Shown here piece by piece: positions 22,801-34,091 of a stretch of 64,000 bases of DNA (its first letter is position 1; the number at the start of each line of letters is the position of its first letter). The notes below the pieces were generated by a model. It was given only the letters and a program-made list of their open reading frames with translations. It was not told the origin of the DNA and did no database searches. Position numbers and translations under genes: made by a program. Source of the DNA: Persicaria tinctoria (taxonomy: Eukaryota; Streptophyta; Magnoliopsida; Caryophyllales; Polygonaceae); contig JBANSL010000005.1 in NCBI GenBank assembly GCA_037127255.1, positions 7,688,001-7,752,000 of the forward strand. The letters run 5' to 3'.

Positions 22801-25800
22801 ATTGTATGATACTTCGGGACCTAGTACAATATCACCACTTACACAATTATATGTACTTCTGGTACTCTTATAAGGATCTTTAATCAACTATATGTGACGG
22901 GGCTTTGACATTAATGCTTCAGGCATTTTCAATCGATCTTTTCATTTATATGAGTATGCAAATACCACGTCCGTCATTTACATTTAGATCCAAAATTATA
23001 TTCACTTCTGGTGAATACATTCTCCATATAACCTTTGATGGGTTTTTGTGCAATCAACATGGCTTTATATTTTATTTTGTATAAACACCCACTTAAAACC
23101 AATTGATGTTGCACTTTTCGGTGTTGGAACTACGGGTCTAATGCCATCATGCTTAAAGAATCCATCTTTGCATGAATTGCTTCTTTCTAGCTCTTTTACT
23201 ATGATTTTGATGTCGACATCTATTTGTTTGATGATCATCATATTCTCATAGGCCCTTTCCACTTCTGGGGAATCGTATACCAAGAGCCTAATGATCTCCA
23301 ACACTTCTAGTGTACTTGAGAACCACTTGATATTCATTGAGTTGAAGTTACTTCTGGAACTTCCAAATGAGCTAGTATCTGTGACTTTGTCACTTTCTTG
23401 GCCTTTAGCAAATGCTTTCAATGACATATTTGATAAACCTTATAATCACTTCATTTATTGAACTTCTGGTTCACTTGTATTTATCCGCGGATATGAAATG
23501 ATAGAGAAGTTGCTTCCTTGCAATATCTTTCTTAATATTTAGTCTCATTTCCTCTCCCCCCAAATACCGAGCATTTTATCACCATTATAAAGCTCTAGGT
23601 ATTTGATATCAACAGGGACTCAAACCCCATGTATCTTTCAACTTCTTTGTGGTCTCATTGTAGTTCATTAGAGGGAGGTACGTCTCGGAACATGTGTTGC
23701 TCATTCAAGACCTTTGAATGACATGCTCTCTTCTGGAGATAATTAGGGAGATGTTATTGTGTCAAATTCGAAATGCAAACATGCATGGGCCCATTTGACC
23801 AACGACTCTTCTGGGTCGTCGTGAGCTACCTTATGCTCAACAATGTGGTTGATAACATTCTTTACCTTATGTTTCATATGACCAAAGGGTTAAGGCATCT
23901 ATAATATTAGAATTACACTGGTCTATATGATAATGTTCCGTAGTTGTCTCATTGAATCCAATCAATAGACATTAGAGACTTTGCATTTACTCTCAATATA
24001 TGTGGTCTTATTGTTGATTTGCCAAGATGATAGATTCGGTCACCCTTATTGAGGAAATTCTGGTCCTTCTTAGTGGGTGTCTATGTGAATTTTAATGATC
24101 CCGCACATCATCGATTCACTTGAGTGACCAAATGCCACAAAGAAAAACATTTTATCATCAACTAACTTCTGGTTAGTGATAAATTTCAATGGGATAAATG
24201 AGTGTCAAATAAACCATATATATACATTCTCATTTATGTAAGACTTGCTTCTGGCTAGTCATATGAGATATTGGTGTTCATGTCAATTCATACATATGTG
24301 TCATTGTTACTTTAGGTAACAAGATCAATGCTCTTCTGGAGCTATATGGTATTTATCCTGGTTTTTTCATTCATAATTGTTTGAGAAAATTTCGGGTTTT
24401 CAAAGTTGTTTGACACTCATAAAACCATAATTTTCAACCATTGAACCTTGTATATGGTGATCTATTTAATTTAGATGCCATTGAATGAGTATTGTCAGAA
24501 CTTTCGTTGGTGTCATACTTCAGGTATGAGTCATTTATAATGTTCTTTAAGACATTTAGAATTAACCGTATAACATTCATAGCTATAAGCCACAACAATA
24601 ACTTTGGTCAAACGCTTAACCATAACCTCTTTCACACCCTCTACCGGAGGGGCATGCTTCAGGCAGTGCTTAGAGGATAGTCAAGAAGTGGCATTCTTAA
24701 CCGGATCATGTTATGTAGTTACTTCTATAATTGTTCTGAACTTGATAAAAAAAAAACATATTCCATGTACTTCTTCAAAAGTACAAATGGTAAGATTAGA
24801 ATCATATACTCTTTTGGAGTTTATAAGAATCTTTTACTTTTCTAGAGTTCATAAAATATTATTTACTCTTCAGGAGTTAATAAAATCCACCAGTAGAGTC
24901 TTCAGGCTCTTAGGTTGGTGTTGAAAAACTTCACAATCTACAGGATTGTGGTAAACCTTTCTCCCAAATGTTCATTTGCTAAACAAAACTCCGCATTAGA
25001 CACTCATGATAAGTAGTTTCTTCGGGAAACATTTTGAGCTTTGAATTACAATAAGTAAAATCATAATAATTTTATTCAATATAAAGCAATGAATAAAATA
25101 AATAAATAAAAGAAATTGTATTTGTCCACTTCAGGTGGAGTCATGGAGAAACATTTCAATTTATCATGTTCTTCGAGAAATGATTTTATTCATAAAATGA
25201 TTCATTTGTCAACTTCGAGTGACAATTAGTCTCTATTATGTATAATTCGATCATATACTCCAAAAAGATGATAAGTTGCATTAAAAAATATAGTAAGTTG
25301 TCATATAAACATTGACCATATTCTTCAAGAAACGGTATGATTGATTTTTACTCACTCCAGAGAGAAGACAACTTGTAAATGTGCAACTTTAAAATAAAAC
25401 TCATACACTTCTGGGTATGATTTTAAATAATCTTTATGAGGATATACAATATTTCTCTTATCATACATTTACTTCAAGAAATGAATATTGTCACTTCAGG
25501 GACAAATTTGTATTGATGAGAGAGAGACATTTTATGAATTTCCTTTTCATATACAACTCTTCAGGAGATGATTGTCGTTACTACAGGAACGATTTATGAT
25601 TATGTGTCCATCCACTTCAGGGGATGCCTTTATATATTTCAAGAGATAATGATAAATAAATAGTTGATATAATTGATAAAACTATAAAATCATAAATAAA
25701 TAAAATCAAATTGGCATATTGTCAACTTCTGGTGACAATAAAATGAACATCTGCAAATACATGTTCGTCTACTTCCAGAGACTGTTGGAGATCGAAACCA

Positions 25801-26590
25801 TCTACTACAGGAGATAAATTTCATCATGATATATACCCCAAAATATTTTATCTTCTTTGGGAGATAAATAAGAACTTAAATATTATATCTTCTTCAGGAG
25901 ATAAATAATATATAAGTTGTGTTTACTTTATCTACTTCAGGAGATAAACTATCACTTTTGGGATGATATATAAATTTAACAATTTTATCTACTTCATGAG
26001 ATAAATCATTTACTTCGGGAGATGAAAAATAATTAAAAAAAACATAAAAATAAGATAAATAAAATAAATAAATAATTCATCACTACAAGGATGAAATTCG
26101 ATCGTTTATCACTTCAGGGATATAATAAAATAACATCCACTTCAGGGGATATGATACGACCAATTGATCCAATCGCTTCAGGGATTGAAAGGGGATTTTG
26201 ATTAATTCAACACTTCAGGGTCGAAATTACTTTATATCCACCTCATAGGATATTACTCACCACTTAAGGGGTGATATAATTTATGTTGGTACATTCTTCT
26301 ACTTCTGGAGATGAGGTTTTATCGATTATTCATCACTTCGGGGATGAGATTTGATTTATCGGTTCATCGCTTCGGGGATGAGATTAATCTGGTCATCGCT
26401 TTTATCATATCATCACTACGGGATGAAATTTAATGGATGTGAAAAAAATCTATGTATACACATCCTCTTCGGAGGATGAAATTACTTATTCGATTGATTC
26501 AACCACTTCGGGGATTGAAATTACTTCAATTGATTCAACCACTTCGGGGTTGATATAATTTATATTTACACATCATCTTCGGGGATGTGT
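22650..26590. repeat. Array of small hairpins, constant TTCNG loop and variable stems
   Basis: At least 30 short inverted repeats have 5-8 bp stems of different sequence around a near-constant plus-strand core CTTCAGG, CTTCTGG or CTTCGGG. Examples: 22999-23017, 24161-24177, 24932-24950, 25401-25420, 25717-25740 (8-bp stem), 25847-25868, 25927-25948, 26234-26253 and 26461-26478 (7-bp stem, TTCG tetraloop). Units are most dense from 25.4 to 26.6 kb. No long ORF crosses the array. Confidence 0.8.
22875..23150 (-). pseudogene. Copia reverse-transcriptase remnants
   Basis: On the minus strand the frame 23427-23065 ends in PTPKSATSIGFKWVFIQNK, the start of the Ty1-copia reverse transcriptase domain (usual form GYKWVF). 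About 150 bp further on, near 22930-22890, KMPEALMSKPRHI matches a later part of the same domain. The catalytic YVDD block is missing, so the polymerase is dead. Confidence 0.6.
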
Positions 26591-27055
26591 TTATACTTCA
26601 CAAGGGCAAAATATGCAGCCCTGAAAGTTTTAAGCCGCTTTCTGTAATTATATGAAAAGTACGGGGCAATTTGCGATTTTAAGAAATTCCGGGCTGGTTT
26701 TGTAATTTATAAAAAAAACTTGCAGCCCTTTCTTCTTTCTCGTTTTGAATTCACAGTGGCGGCGGCGACGTATGTTTTGGGCTCGACGACGACATACTTG
26801 CGTCAGGGATCCAACCCGACGGGCTCGGCGACATAATCTAGCTTAAATGGTAAAGGAAGGAGGGAAGGAGATCGGGAGGCAGGAGGCGAAGTCGAAGTCG
26901 ATTGACTCGTCCTTGAAGTCCTCGTCCCTCTGCACAAGGGCGATCAAGTCTCTCATCGGGCGACGGAAGGTTTGCGGCTTCGATGTTGGCCGCACTGCCG
27001 AGTCCCCTGTAATATCCATGGGAATTTCCTTAAGAGACTTTGGCATAATTATGAG
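26591..27055. other. Unrecognised segment inside the outer LTR element
   Basis: GC-richer than its surroundings near 26750-27000. Open frames on both strands (26843-27046 minus, 26847-27059 plus) overlap, and neither has a domain I recognise. It lies between the primer-site end and the hairpin array in element orientation. Confidence 0.35.
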
Positions 27056-27063
27056 ATGATGAT

Positions 27064-27247
27064 CAATGTTCCAAAAAACGCTTGGCAGGTGCTTGGCGGT
27101 AGGGTAGGGTCAATGGTCTAGGCGGGGTCTAGGCGGATTTCATGGCGGAGTTTTGCTGTCTAGGCGGGTTTTGACGACCTTGACGACCTTGGCGGTGGGG
27201 CAAGTTCAAGGGTTTAGGCGGGTCTTGAAGGGTTTTTTAGAACAGTG
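27064..27247. mobile_element. hAT-type MITE, 8-bp target duplication
   Basis: The ends CAATGTTCCAAAAAA (27064-) and TTTTTTAGAACAGTG (-27247) are inverted copies, flanked by ATGATGAT at 27056-27063 and 27248-27255. The interior is rich in TAGGCGG and CTTGGCGG words. 184 bp, non-coding. Its presence inside the outer LTR element means it inserted after it. Confidence 0.85.
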
Positions 27248-27381
27248 ATGATGATCAACACTTTACACCGCAAAATCATGTCTTTGATCAACGACAAAGA
27301 TTAATCATTAATCAATTGTTAATAATTGATCTAATTAAACCTAGATTCAAGATATATGAAACTAAGCAATCGATAATCAAG

Positions 27382-27889
27382 TGACACGACTCGACTTTCT
27401 TCGGATGCTAGTCGTGCGGCTCTTAGGCACTTTTCTCGATCAAGTGACTAAGTCAAGCCTTGAGTTTGCGGAAGTGAGATGACTAAGAACTTCGAAAGGT
27501 GTTTGGAATGCTTTAGGAAGGCTTTTGTGGGAACTTGAGAGCTTTGATTGCTTGTGAATGCTTGGATGGTTACAAATGGTGGGGTGGCTCCCTATTTATA
27601 GCCATGGCCCCAAGTGCTTGGAAAATTCTAGACCAAGACTTAGCTAGGCCTTTCTAGATCCTTCCTAGGCTAGCTTGGCTTCTTATGTCTCTAGAACTCT
27701 CTAGGACAATATGTACAAGGCTAAGAGTTTCTATAAGTCTCCGTAAGGTTCCGGAGACTTCCATACATGGGTGGAGACCTCCATAAGGTTCTCCAAGGTT
27801 CTAGAACTTTCCGGACATCTCTAGATTATCCCGGAAGCTAGCGGAGGCATCACCGGGTTGTTCCGGAGTCGGAAACGCGGCCCGTTACA
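27382..27889 (-). repeat. 3' LTR of the chromovirus
   Basis: 508 bp; 507 positions match the 5' LTR by eye. The last codons of the pol frame run across the polypurine tract into this LTR. Confidence 0.95.
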
Positions 27890-30800
27890 GTCTCCCCCAC
27901 TGATTCTCGCAACGCCCTCGTTGCGGTGTCCTCATAGTGCTCGATCTTGTCCTTGAATTGCCACAAGGACTCAGCTGGTTCCCATGACATCTCGGACTCT
28001 GGTAGCCTCTTCCATCGGACTAAGTACTCGAGCCTCAGACGTCGGTACTTTTGGCGCACCTCTCGATCGGACACGATCTCCTCGACCTCTCGATCAAAGG
28101 ATGCCTTGACGCCCATAGGTGCCCGTTGGTCTCGACCTCGGGACGGATCATCCTTGTCTTCGTGATAAGGCTTGAGCATACTCACGTGGAAGACCGGATG
28201 AATCTTGAACTTTGGCGGCAACTCTATCTTGTAAGCGGCCTTGCCGATCCTCTTAAGAACTTTGAAAGGACCCTCGTACCGCCGTATTAAGGCCTTGTGT
28301 AGCCCCGTGTGCCGCATGATGAAGTGAAGCTTTACGAGTACCATGTCGCCTACTTGATACTCGATGTCCCTTCGACGTTGGTCTGCCCATTTCTTGGTGC
28401 GCTTGTTTGCCTTGTGAAGGCAGGCCTGCGTGAGATCCAGCTCCTCTTGCCATCCTTTAGCGAACTTGTAAGCTGCAGGAGTTGGACCCTTATAGCCCGA
28501 GTTGATGGTGCTCGAGGTGCTCGGCTGGAATCCCATCACGATCTCGAACGGACTTTTCCCTGTGGACTCGTTCCGTTGGAGGTTGAACGAGAACTGCGCG
28601 ACATCAAGGAGCTTGGGCCAGTCCTTCTGGGATGCGCTCACATAATGTCTCAAGTACGTCTCGAGCAAGTTGTTAGCCCTCTCGGTCTGTCCATCGGTCT
28701 GGGGATGGAAGGCCGTGCTGAACCTCAAGTCGGATCCGAGTAGTTTGAACAACTCGGTCCAGAATCGCCCCGTGAACCGAGCATCACGATCACTGATGAT
28801 GGTCTCAGGCAGCCCCCAATACTTGACGATGTGCCTCAGGAAAAGGCGGGCTGCTTCCTCGGCAGGGCACTCTTTAGACGCCGGGATGAAGGTAGCATAC
28901 TTGGAGAGTCGATCCATGATGACTAGAATGCTCCCATATCCCTCGACCTTGGGCAATCCCACGATGAAGTCCATGCTGATGCTTTGCCAAGGTCGCTCTA
29001 GCACGGGTAAGGGCTCCAATAGCCTAGCGGGTAGCCGCGGCTCGATCTTGTCTTGTTGGCACACAAGACACGTCCGGACATAAGTCTCCACATCATCGCG
29101 GAGCTGCAGCCAATAGTAGTGCTCCTCCACAAGCGCCAGGGTGCGGGTAACTCCTGGGTGTCCGGCCCACATGGAGTCATGACAATCCTTGAGGACTTCC
29201 CTCCGTAGTCCTTCGTAGTGGGGCACATAGACCCGTCGCCCCTTCGTGTATATAAGGTCTCCTTCGATCCAGAATCGCCTTGTCTTTCCTTCTTGAATGG
29301 CCTCCTTGAGTGATCTCGCGGCTGGATCATGATCGAGACCTTCTTTGATTTGCTCGTCCAAAGCCCCTTGTGGCCTGCTAATGGCAAGTAACTCGACCTT
29401 CCGGCTTAGTGCATCGGCCACGACGTTTGCCTTGCCCGGCTTATACTCCAGATCATAATCGAACTCTGCAAGGAAGTCTTGCCACCTTGCTTGCTTGGGC
29501 GTCAGCTTCTTCTGGCTTTGGAAATAGCTCGTGGCGACGTTGTCCGTCTTTACCACGAACTTGGACCCGAGGAGGTAGTGACGCCAAGTCCTTAGGCAAT
29601 GGACGATGGCCGTCATCTCCTTCTCCTGAACGGTGTAGCGCCGCTCAGTGTCATTAAGCTTCCGGCTCTCGAAAGCTATGGGATGCCCCTCTTGCATCAA
29701 TACTCCTCCGATATCAAAGTCGGAGGCATCGGTGTGAACTTCGAAAGGCACCGTATAGTTGGGCAGGGCTAGCACGGGCTCCTCAGTCATAGCCCTCTTA
29801 AGTCGGTCAAAGGCCTCCTGGCACTCCGGACTCCACGCCCACGTTACGCCCTTCTTGAGCAAGTTTGTAAGTGGGGTGGCGATGTGCGAATATCCCTGCA
29901 CGAACCGACGATAATAGTTGGCTAGCCCAAGGAAGGAGCGAAGTTCAGGTACCTTAGTCGGCGGCTCCCACTCCACGATCGCCTTAATCTTTGTCGGGTC
30001 CATGCGTAGACGGCCACTTCCCACAATGTGGCCAAGGAAGGGCACTTCCTTCTGGGCAAAGGAGCATTTCTCCTTTTTCACATAGAGCTCGTGCTCCCTC
30101 AGAACTTGAAAGACTTGCCGCAAGTGCTCCACGTGCTCCTCAAGGTTGCGGCTATAGATGACTATGTCATCGAGGTAAACCACCACAAACTTATCAAGGA
30201 AAGGATGGAGTACCTTGTTCATCAAGGTGCAGAAGGTTGCCGGTGCGTTGGTCAGCCCGAAGGGCATAACTAGGAACTCGTACGCCCCGTACCGAGTCAC
30301 GCACGTCGTCTTCTCCTCATCGCCTTCTGCGATCCTCACTTGATAGTACCCGGACCTCAAGTCGAGCTTCGTGAACCATCGAGCATCTCCAAGTCGATCA
30401 AAGAGCTCGTCAATGAGAGGGATCGGGTACTTGTTCTTGATGGTCAGCTTGTTCAGCGCCCGGTAGTCGATGCACATCCGGAGACTACCATCGTGCTTCC
30501 GTTGGAACAAGACGGGCGCTCCATAGGGGGACTTGGATGGACGGATGTAGCCGGCATCAAGCAAGTCCTTAAGTTGCTTCCTGAGCTCCTCCAGCTCTGG
30601 CGGGGCCATGCGATAGGGTGCTCGGGCCCGAGGCTGAGCTTCGGGCACCAACTCGATCTTATGATCGACTTCCCTTTTCGGAGGAAGTCTCTTCGGGAGC
30701 TCGGGTGGCATAACATCTTGGTATGCTTCAAGAACTGCACATACCTCGGGTGGAGCCTTAGTCTCCTCCATGGTCGGCTCTTCTATCCTGAGAGTCGCCA

Positions 30801-31407
30801 AATAAGTGGGCTCCTCATGCCTTAACCCCTTAGCAAGTTGAATAGCTGAGACAACATGGGGGCTTGGACCCGTTTCTCGCCGGACTTGTACCACACATTG
30901 GTGCTCCGGGTCCAAGATGCATATGCAGTTGGCAAACGGCACAAGGAGAGCATGGATACGATCGAGGAAGTTAAGACCGATAACGAGATCATAGTCATCA
31001 AGGGGGATTACCTCGATCGGGACCTTGCCGGTCCAGTCACCTAGCTTCACCTCGACTCCTCGTGCGATCCCAAGGGTCGGCACTTCCTTGGAGTTCACGG
31101 TCTTGATCCACCCATTACTCTCGGACACCACAAGTCCTAGCTTCTTAGCTGTGCCTTCGGACATGAATAAGTCGGAAGCTCCGGTGTCGACCAAGGCACT
31201 AAGCTTTGTCCCTGCTACCACGGTGTCCGCGAACATTAGTCCCTTCTTCTTGGCGAGTCCTTTCGCCTTGATGGAACTTAGCATCATGGTTCCCAACTTT
31301 AAGGTGTTCGCCTCGGATTCTCGCTCCTGCGATGCTATGGCGGTCAGCTTGGCCTTTGTCGAACAATCCCTCATCAGGTGGTTCCCATCGCAAAGGAAGC
31401 ATGTCAA
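27850..31407 (-). CDS. Chromovirus pol: zinc knuckle, protease, RT, RNase H, integrase, chromodomain
   Basis: One uninterrupted frame of about 1185 codons. Domains in order: zinc knuckle [13 protein letters not shown] (about 3-15); aspartic protease with ALVDTGASD (about 70-80); reverse transcriptase about 280-460 with [15 protein letters not shown] and [11 protein letters not shown]; RNase H about 550-660 with [13 protein letters not shown]; integrase with HHCC finger ([10 protein letters not shown]...CLVCQQDK) and DDE core ([31 protein letters not shown]); GPY/F motif ([28 protein letters not shown]); and a C-terminal chromodomain ([19 protein letters not shown]). The last ~13 residues come from the 3' LTR. 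All catalytic residues are visible, so the enzyme set looks intact. The open frame extends upstream of the zinc knuckle to about 31499, where it joins the gag region out of frame. Confidence 0.95.
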   Translation of the reverse strand: MTCFLCDGNHLMRDCSTKAKLTAIASQERESEANTLKLGTMMLSSIKAKGLAKKKGLMFADTVVAGTKLSALVDTGASDLFMSEGTAKKLGLVVSESNGWIKTVNSKEVPTLGIARGVEVKLGDWTGKVPIEVIPLDDYDLVIGLNFLDRIHALLVPFANCICILDPEHQCVVQVRRETGPSPHVVSAIQLAKGLRHEEPTYLATLRIEEPTMEETKAPPEVCAVLEAYQDVMPPELPKRLPPKREVDHKIELVPEAQPRARAPYRMAPPELEELRKQLKDLLDAGYIRPSKSPYGAPVLFQRKHDGSLRMCIDYRALNKLTIKNKYPIPLIDELFDRLGDARWFTKLDLRSGYYQVRIAEGDEEKTTCVTRYGAYEFLVMPFGLTNAPATFCTLMNKVLHPFLDKFVVVYLDDIVIYSRNLEEHVEHLRQVFQVLREHELYVKKEKCSFAQKEVPFLGHIVGSGRLRMDPTKIKAIVEWEPPTKVPELRSFLGLANYYRRFVQGYSHIATPLTNLLKKGVTWAWSPECQEAFDRLKRAMTEEPVLALPNYTVPFEVHTDASDFDIGGVLMQEGHPIAFESRKLNDTERRYTVQEKEMTAIVHCLRTWRHYLLGSKFVVKTDNVATSYFQSQKKLTPKQARWQDFLAEFDYDLEYKPGKANVVADALSRKVELLAISRPQGALDEQIKEGLDHDPAARSLKEAIQEGKTRRFWIEGDLIYTKGRRVYVPHYEGLRREVLKDCHDSMWAGHPGVTRTLALVEEHYYWLQLRDDVETYVRTCLVCQQDKIEPRLPARLLEPLPVLERPWQSISMDFIVGLPKVEGYGSILVIMDRLSKYATFIPASKECPAEEAARLFLRHIVKYWGLPETIISDRDARFTGRFWTELFKLLGSDLRFSTAFHPQTDGQTERANNLLETYLRHYVSASQKDWPKLLDVAQFSFNLQRNESTGKSPFEIVMGFQPSTSSTINSGYKGPTPAAYKFAKGWQEELDLTQACLHKANKRTKKWADQRRRDIEYQVGDMVLVKLHFIMRHTGLHKALIRRYEGPFKVLKRIGKAAYKIELPPKFKIHPVFHVSMLKPYHEDKDDPSRGRDQRAPMGVKASFDREVEEIVSDREVRQKYRRLRLEYLVRWKRLPESEMSWEPAESLWQFKDKIEHYEDTATRALRESVGETVTGRVSDSGTTR

Positions 31408-32141
31408 GGGCTGTCTCTCCGGTCTCTTGCCCTTGTTTCGGTCCCACCGCGGCTTGTCCTTGGTCTTAGACTCCTTGGACTCCTTAGACTCCTCGGGGGC
31501 TTGGGCTTGCTCCGCTCACGGTCCCTACCGGTACGTCCCTTGTTCTTCGAGGAGTCTCCACTCTCCTGTCCCTTGGTGAACTCGAACAAGGAGTCAGCGT
31601 TGGTCATGGCGTCGGTTATGTTGGCAACGTTCCGACGCTGGAGCTCTAGCTTTGCCCACGGCTTGAGTCCATCCATGAACCCAAAGAATGCCTCCTCCTC
31701 ACCAAGGTTGGTGATTTGGAGCATGAGCTCCGAAAACTCCTTGACATACTCACGCACAGTCCCTCGTTGCGTGAGTCGACGAAGCTTGGCCCGGGCTTCG
31801 TCGTTGGCATAGGTGGGGTAGAATTGCTTCTTGAACTCGGCTTCAAAGTCGGCCCCCTCCTCAAGAGTCTCATTGCGCCTGGTCACGGCCACCACCATGG
31901 CCTCGAGATCATCGTCCTTCTTGGACAGATCTTCGTGGGCACCCTTGAGATCATCGACGGACTTCTCCATGTCGCCGACCCTTCCGACGGTGTCCTCGAT
32001 GTTGTCACGGACTTCTCCCATGGATAGCTCTACCTTCTCTAAGCGAGCCTCAAAGCTTGCCACGATGTCCTTGGAAGCCCCACGGGTGTTCTTCTTCTTT
32101 TGGGTTTGATCGAAAACATCGGGTGTAGGAAACTCGGCCAT
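31404..32141 (-). CDS. Chromovirus gag
   Basis: From the ATG at 32141, just after the primer-binding site, to a TGA at 31404, about 245 aa. Contains a capsid-like core ([19 protein letters not shown], then [15 protein letters not shown]), as in plant gypsy gag. The basic, Ser/Arg-rich tail after about residue 215 looks like the wrong frame of a Lys/Glu-rich linker, because the other frame there leads straight into the zinc knuckle of pol. The switch point is a run of five G (plus strand 31495-31499). Confidence 0.9.
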   Translation of the reverse strand: MAEFPTPDVFDQTQKKKNTRGASKDIVASFEARLEKVELSMGEVRDNIEDTVGRVGDMEKSVDDLKGAHEDLSKKDDDLEAMVVAVTRRNETLEEGADFEAEFKKQFYPTYANDEARAKLRRLTQRGTVREYVKEFSELMLQITNLGEEEAFFGFMDGLKPWAKLELQRRNVANITDAMTNADSLFEFTKGQESGDSSKNKGRTGRDRERSKPKPPRSLRSPRSLRPRTSRGGTETRARDRRDSP

Positions 32142-32165
32142 CTCGAACCTCGCTCTGATACCACT

Positions 32166-32673
32166 TGACACGACTCGACTTTCTTCGGATGCTAGTCGTG
32201 CGGCTCTTAGGCACTTTTCTCGATCAAGTGACTAAGTCAAGCCTTGAGTTTGCGGAAGTGAGATGACTAAGAACTTCGAAAGGTGTTTGGAATGCTTTAG
32301 GAAGGCTTTTGTGGGAACTTGAGAGCTTTGATTGCTTGTGAATGCTTGGATGGTTACAAATGGTGGGGTGGCTCCCTATTTATAGCCATGGCCCCAAGTG
32401 CTTGGAAAATTCTAGACCAAGACTTAGCTAGGCCTTTCTAGATCCTTCCTAGGCTAGCTTGGCTTCTTATGTCTCTAGAACTCTCTAGGACAATATGTAC
32501 AAGGCTAAGAGTTTCTATAAGTCTCCGTAAGGTTCCGGAGACTTCCATACATGGGTGGAGACCTCCATAAGGTTCTCCAAGGTTCTAGAACCTTCCGGAC
32601 ATCTCTAGATTATCCCGGAAGCTAGCGGAGGCATCACCGGGTTGTTCCGGAGTCGGAAACGCGGCCCGTTACA
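32166..32673 (-). repeat. 5' LTR of the chromovirus
   Basis: 508 bp, same ends and length as 27382-27889. Contains a TATA-like CTATTTATAGCC (about 32376-32387 on the plus strand) that may be the promoter TATA or its complement. Confidence 0.95.
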
Positions 32674-32788
32674 CAAGTAGGATAAAGAAGAATAAAATAA
32701 ATTATAATCGATCGAAACTTATCTTTTAAATTTACAAAAACTTGTACGATCTTGAAATCCTAGTAAGAGCCAACTCGTGCTGATAACG

Positions 32789-33002
32789 TGATAAAACAAG
32801 ATAAGAAATATGTAGAGAGGAGAGATTGTATTGTATTGTATTGGTGTGTGTCTCTCAAAGGAGAAGTACAAGGTCTTATATAGACATAGATGGAGAGAGT
32901 TACAAAGGATTATCCATAAATTTGAGACATTTGGTTTTCCACCATGTGGGGGTTATGGAGGGGTGACACATTACAAGATAATAACTAGCTAGTTTTATAA
33001 CA
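32789..33002 (-). repeat. 5' LTR of the outer copia-type element
   Basis: 214 bp, partner of 22031-22239. The sequence 32674-32788 between it and the chromovirus is the start of the outer element's interior, with the primer-site-like GCTGATAACG at 32780-32788. Confidence 0.88.
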
Positions 33003-33452
33003 AAAAGGCATTTATTTCCATATTTGCTGATAAGATGGGATGGTATATCTACCAACAACCTTTTCAAAAAATTGATAGATACACATCACACCCATATAAT
33101 TTCAATTAAATAAAATATGTTATTTTAGAAGGTAAATTTTATTTACAACAATACTGTACTATTTTAGTTATTTTAAACTAGGCAAATTTGCTAAAATGAC
33201 CCTCATATCCGAAAGGTTTGCATGAGTAATCCAATCCGGAAAAAATTTGCACAAAAGCGGATATCCGCTTAACAAGGGGAGCCGGTAGCAGGTCACTCTG
33301 TGGGGTACAACTGGACTCCACTCTCGGTTTCATTTACAGTGAGAGAAAGAGGGAGGGAGGCATCTTTACTCCTGAAAAGCAAGGACCAGTGAGGGAAAAA
33401 GCAGCTGCTGCAGTGGCAGAGGACAGAAGAGAGAGACAGAGAGACGAAGAGA

Positions 33453-33456
<4 letters not shown>

Positions 33457-33528
<72 letters not shown>
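33457..33528. repeat. (GA)36 microsatellite
   Basis: Uninterrupted GA dinucleotide repeat just inside the left end of the Mutator-like element. The Leu/Ser repeat ORF across it (33293-33604 minus) is an artefact. Confidence 0.95.
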
Positions 33529-33529
<1 letters not shown>

Positions 33530-34091
33530 TAAATATAAAAGTGCAGGCTGAGAGGACAGATGGATCAGTGAGAGTGTCAGTGAGGGGGAAAAATATTCTT
33601 TCAACTAAATTATAAGTTTAAGAGAAAACCAATTGAAGAAGGAAGGGTCCGGGGGGTTTATTTTAAGGATCACGTGTAAACAGTAGGTTGTAACTGGACA
33701 TCTAAATTAGATAAACATGTCACATATTGTATTTCATTGGACACGGTTGTAACTATGAAAAACACAGGTCATTAACTACCATTATCGAATGGAGAAGATT
33801 TATGGGAGAAGCAGATTCTGTATAATGACATATTGTTTTATGTGTGCGCAATTATAATATTTACCCATATTTGGATGCCATGATTTCGTGGGCCGACTGG
33901 TAATCGCGTAGTTGTCACTGGAACACAACATGAATACGACATGACATACTTTGAAATATACTAGACACAATATGTCGGAGACATTTAAAAGATAACATAG
34001 AAGACAGTGAAAACGAAATTTACGACACAGGAGCAAACATTTAAAAGATAGTAGGAGAGAGTAGCAACATAGAAGACAGTGAAAACGAAAT

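Larger units (their letters stand above)
27382..32673 (-). mobile_element. Ty3-gypsy chromovirus, nearly intact and very young
   Basis: LTRs 27382-27889 and 32166-32673 (508 bp each, TGTAAC...GTGTCA on the minus strand) differ at one position by eye (near 27807 against 32591). The primer-binding site TGGTATCAGAGC (initiator Met tRNA) lies at 32163-32152, two bases from the 5' LTR. The polypurine tract GTGGGGGAGAC sits beside the 3' LTR. CAAG(T) borders both ends (27378-27382, 32674-32678). Gag and pol occupy different frames. The polymerase sequence most resembles the Galadriel group of chromoviruses; that clade call is tentative. Confidence 0.95.
22031..33002 (-). mobile_element. Copia-type LTR retrotransposon, non-autonomous, with nested insertions
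   Basis: LTRs at 22031-22239 and 32789-33002 (TGATAAAAC...TTATAACA on the plus strand) are flanked by AAAAG on both sides (22026-22030, 33003-33007). A purine tract CAAGGGGGAG beside the left LTR and a primer-site-like GTTATCAGCACGAG beside the right LTR give minus orientation. The LTRs differ at roughly 8 positions plus a 5-bp indel, so it is not young. After removal of the nested chromovirus about 5.7 kb remain. No intact gag or pol; only short reverse-transcriptase remnants near 23.1 and 22.9 kb. Most of the interior is the hairpin array described separately. Confidence 0.88.

Noticed and set aside
25000..26590. CRISPR-like regular short repeats
   Set aside because: The repeated core is only 7-8 bp, spacing is irregular and the flanks pair with the core's other side. 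This is plant retrotransposon DNA with no cas genes.
28051..31812. Many plus-strand ORFs of 60-184 codons across the chromovirus
   Set aside because: Antisense shadows of gag and pol with no domain of their own.
33293..33604. 103-aa Leu/Ser-rich ORF on the minus strand
   Set aside because: It is the translation of the (GA)n microsatellite.
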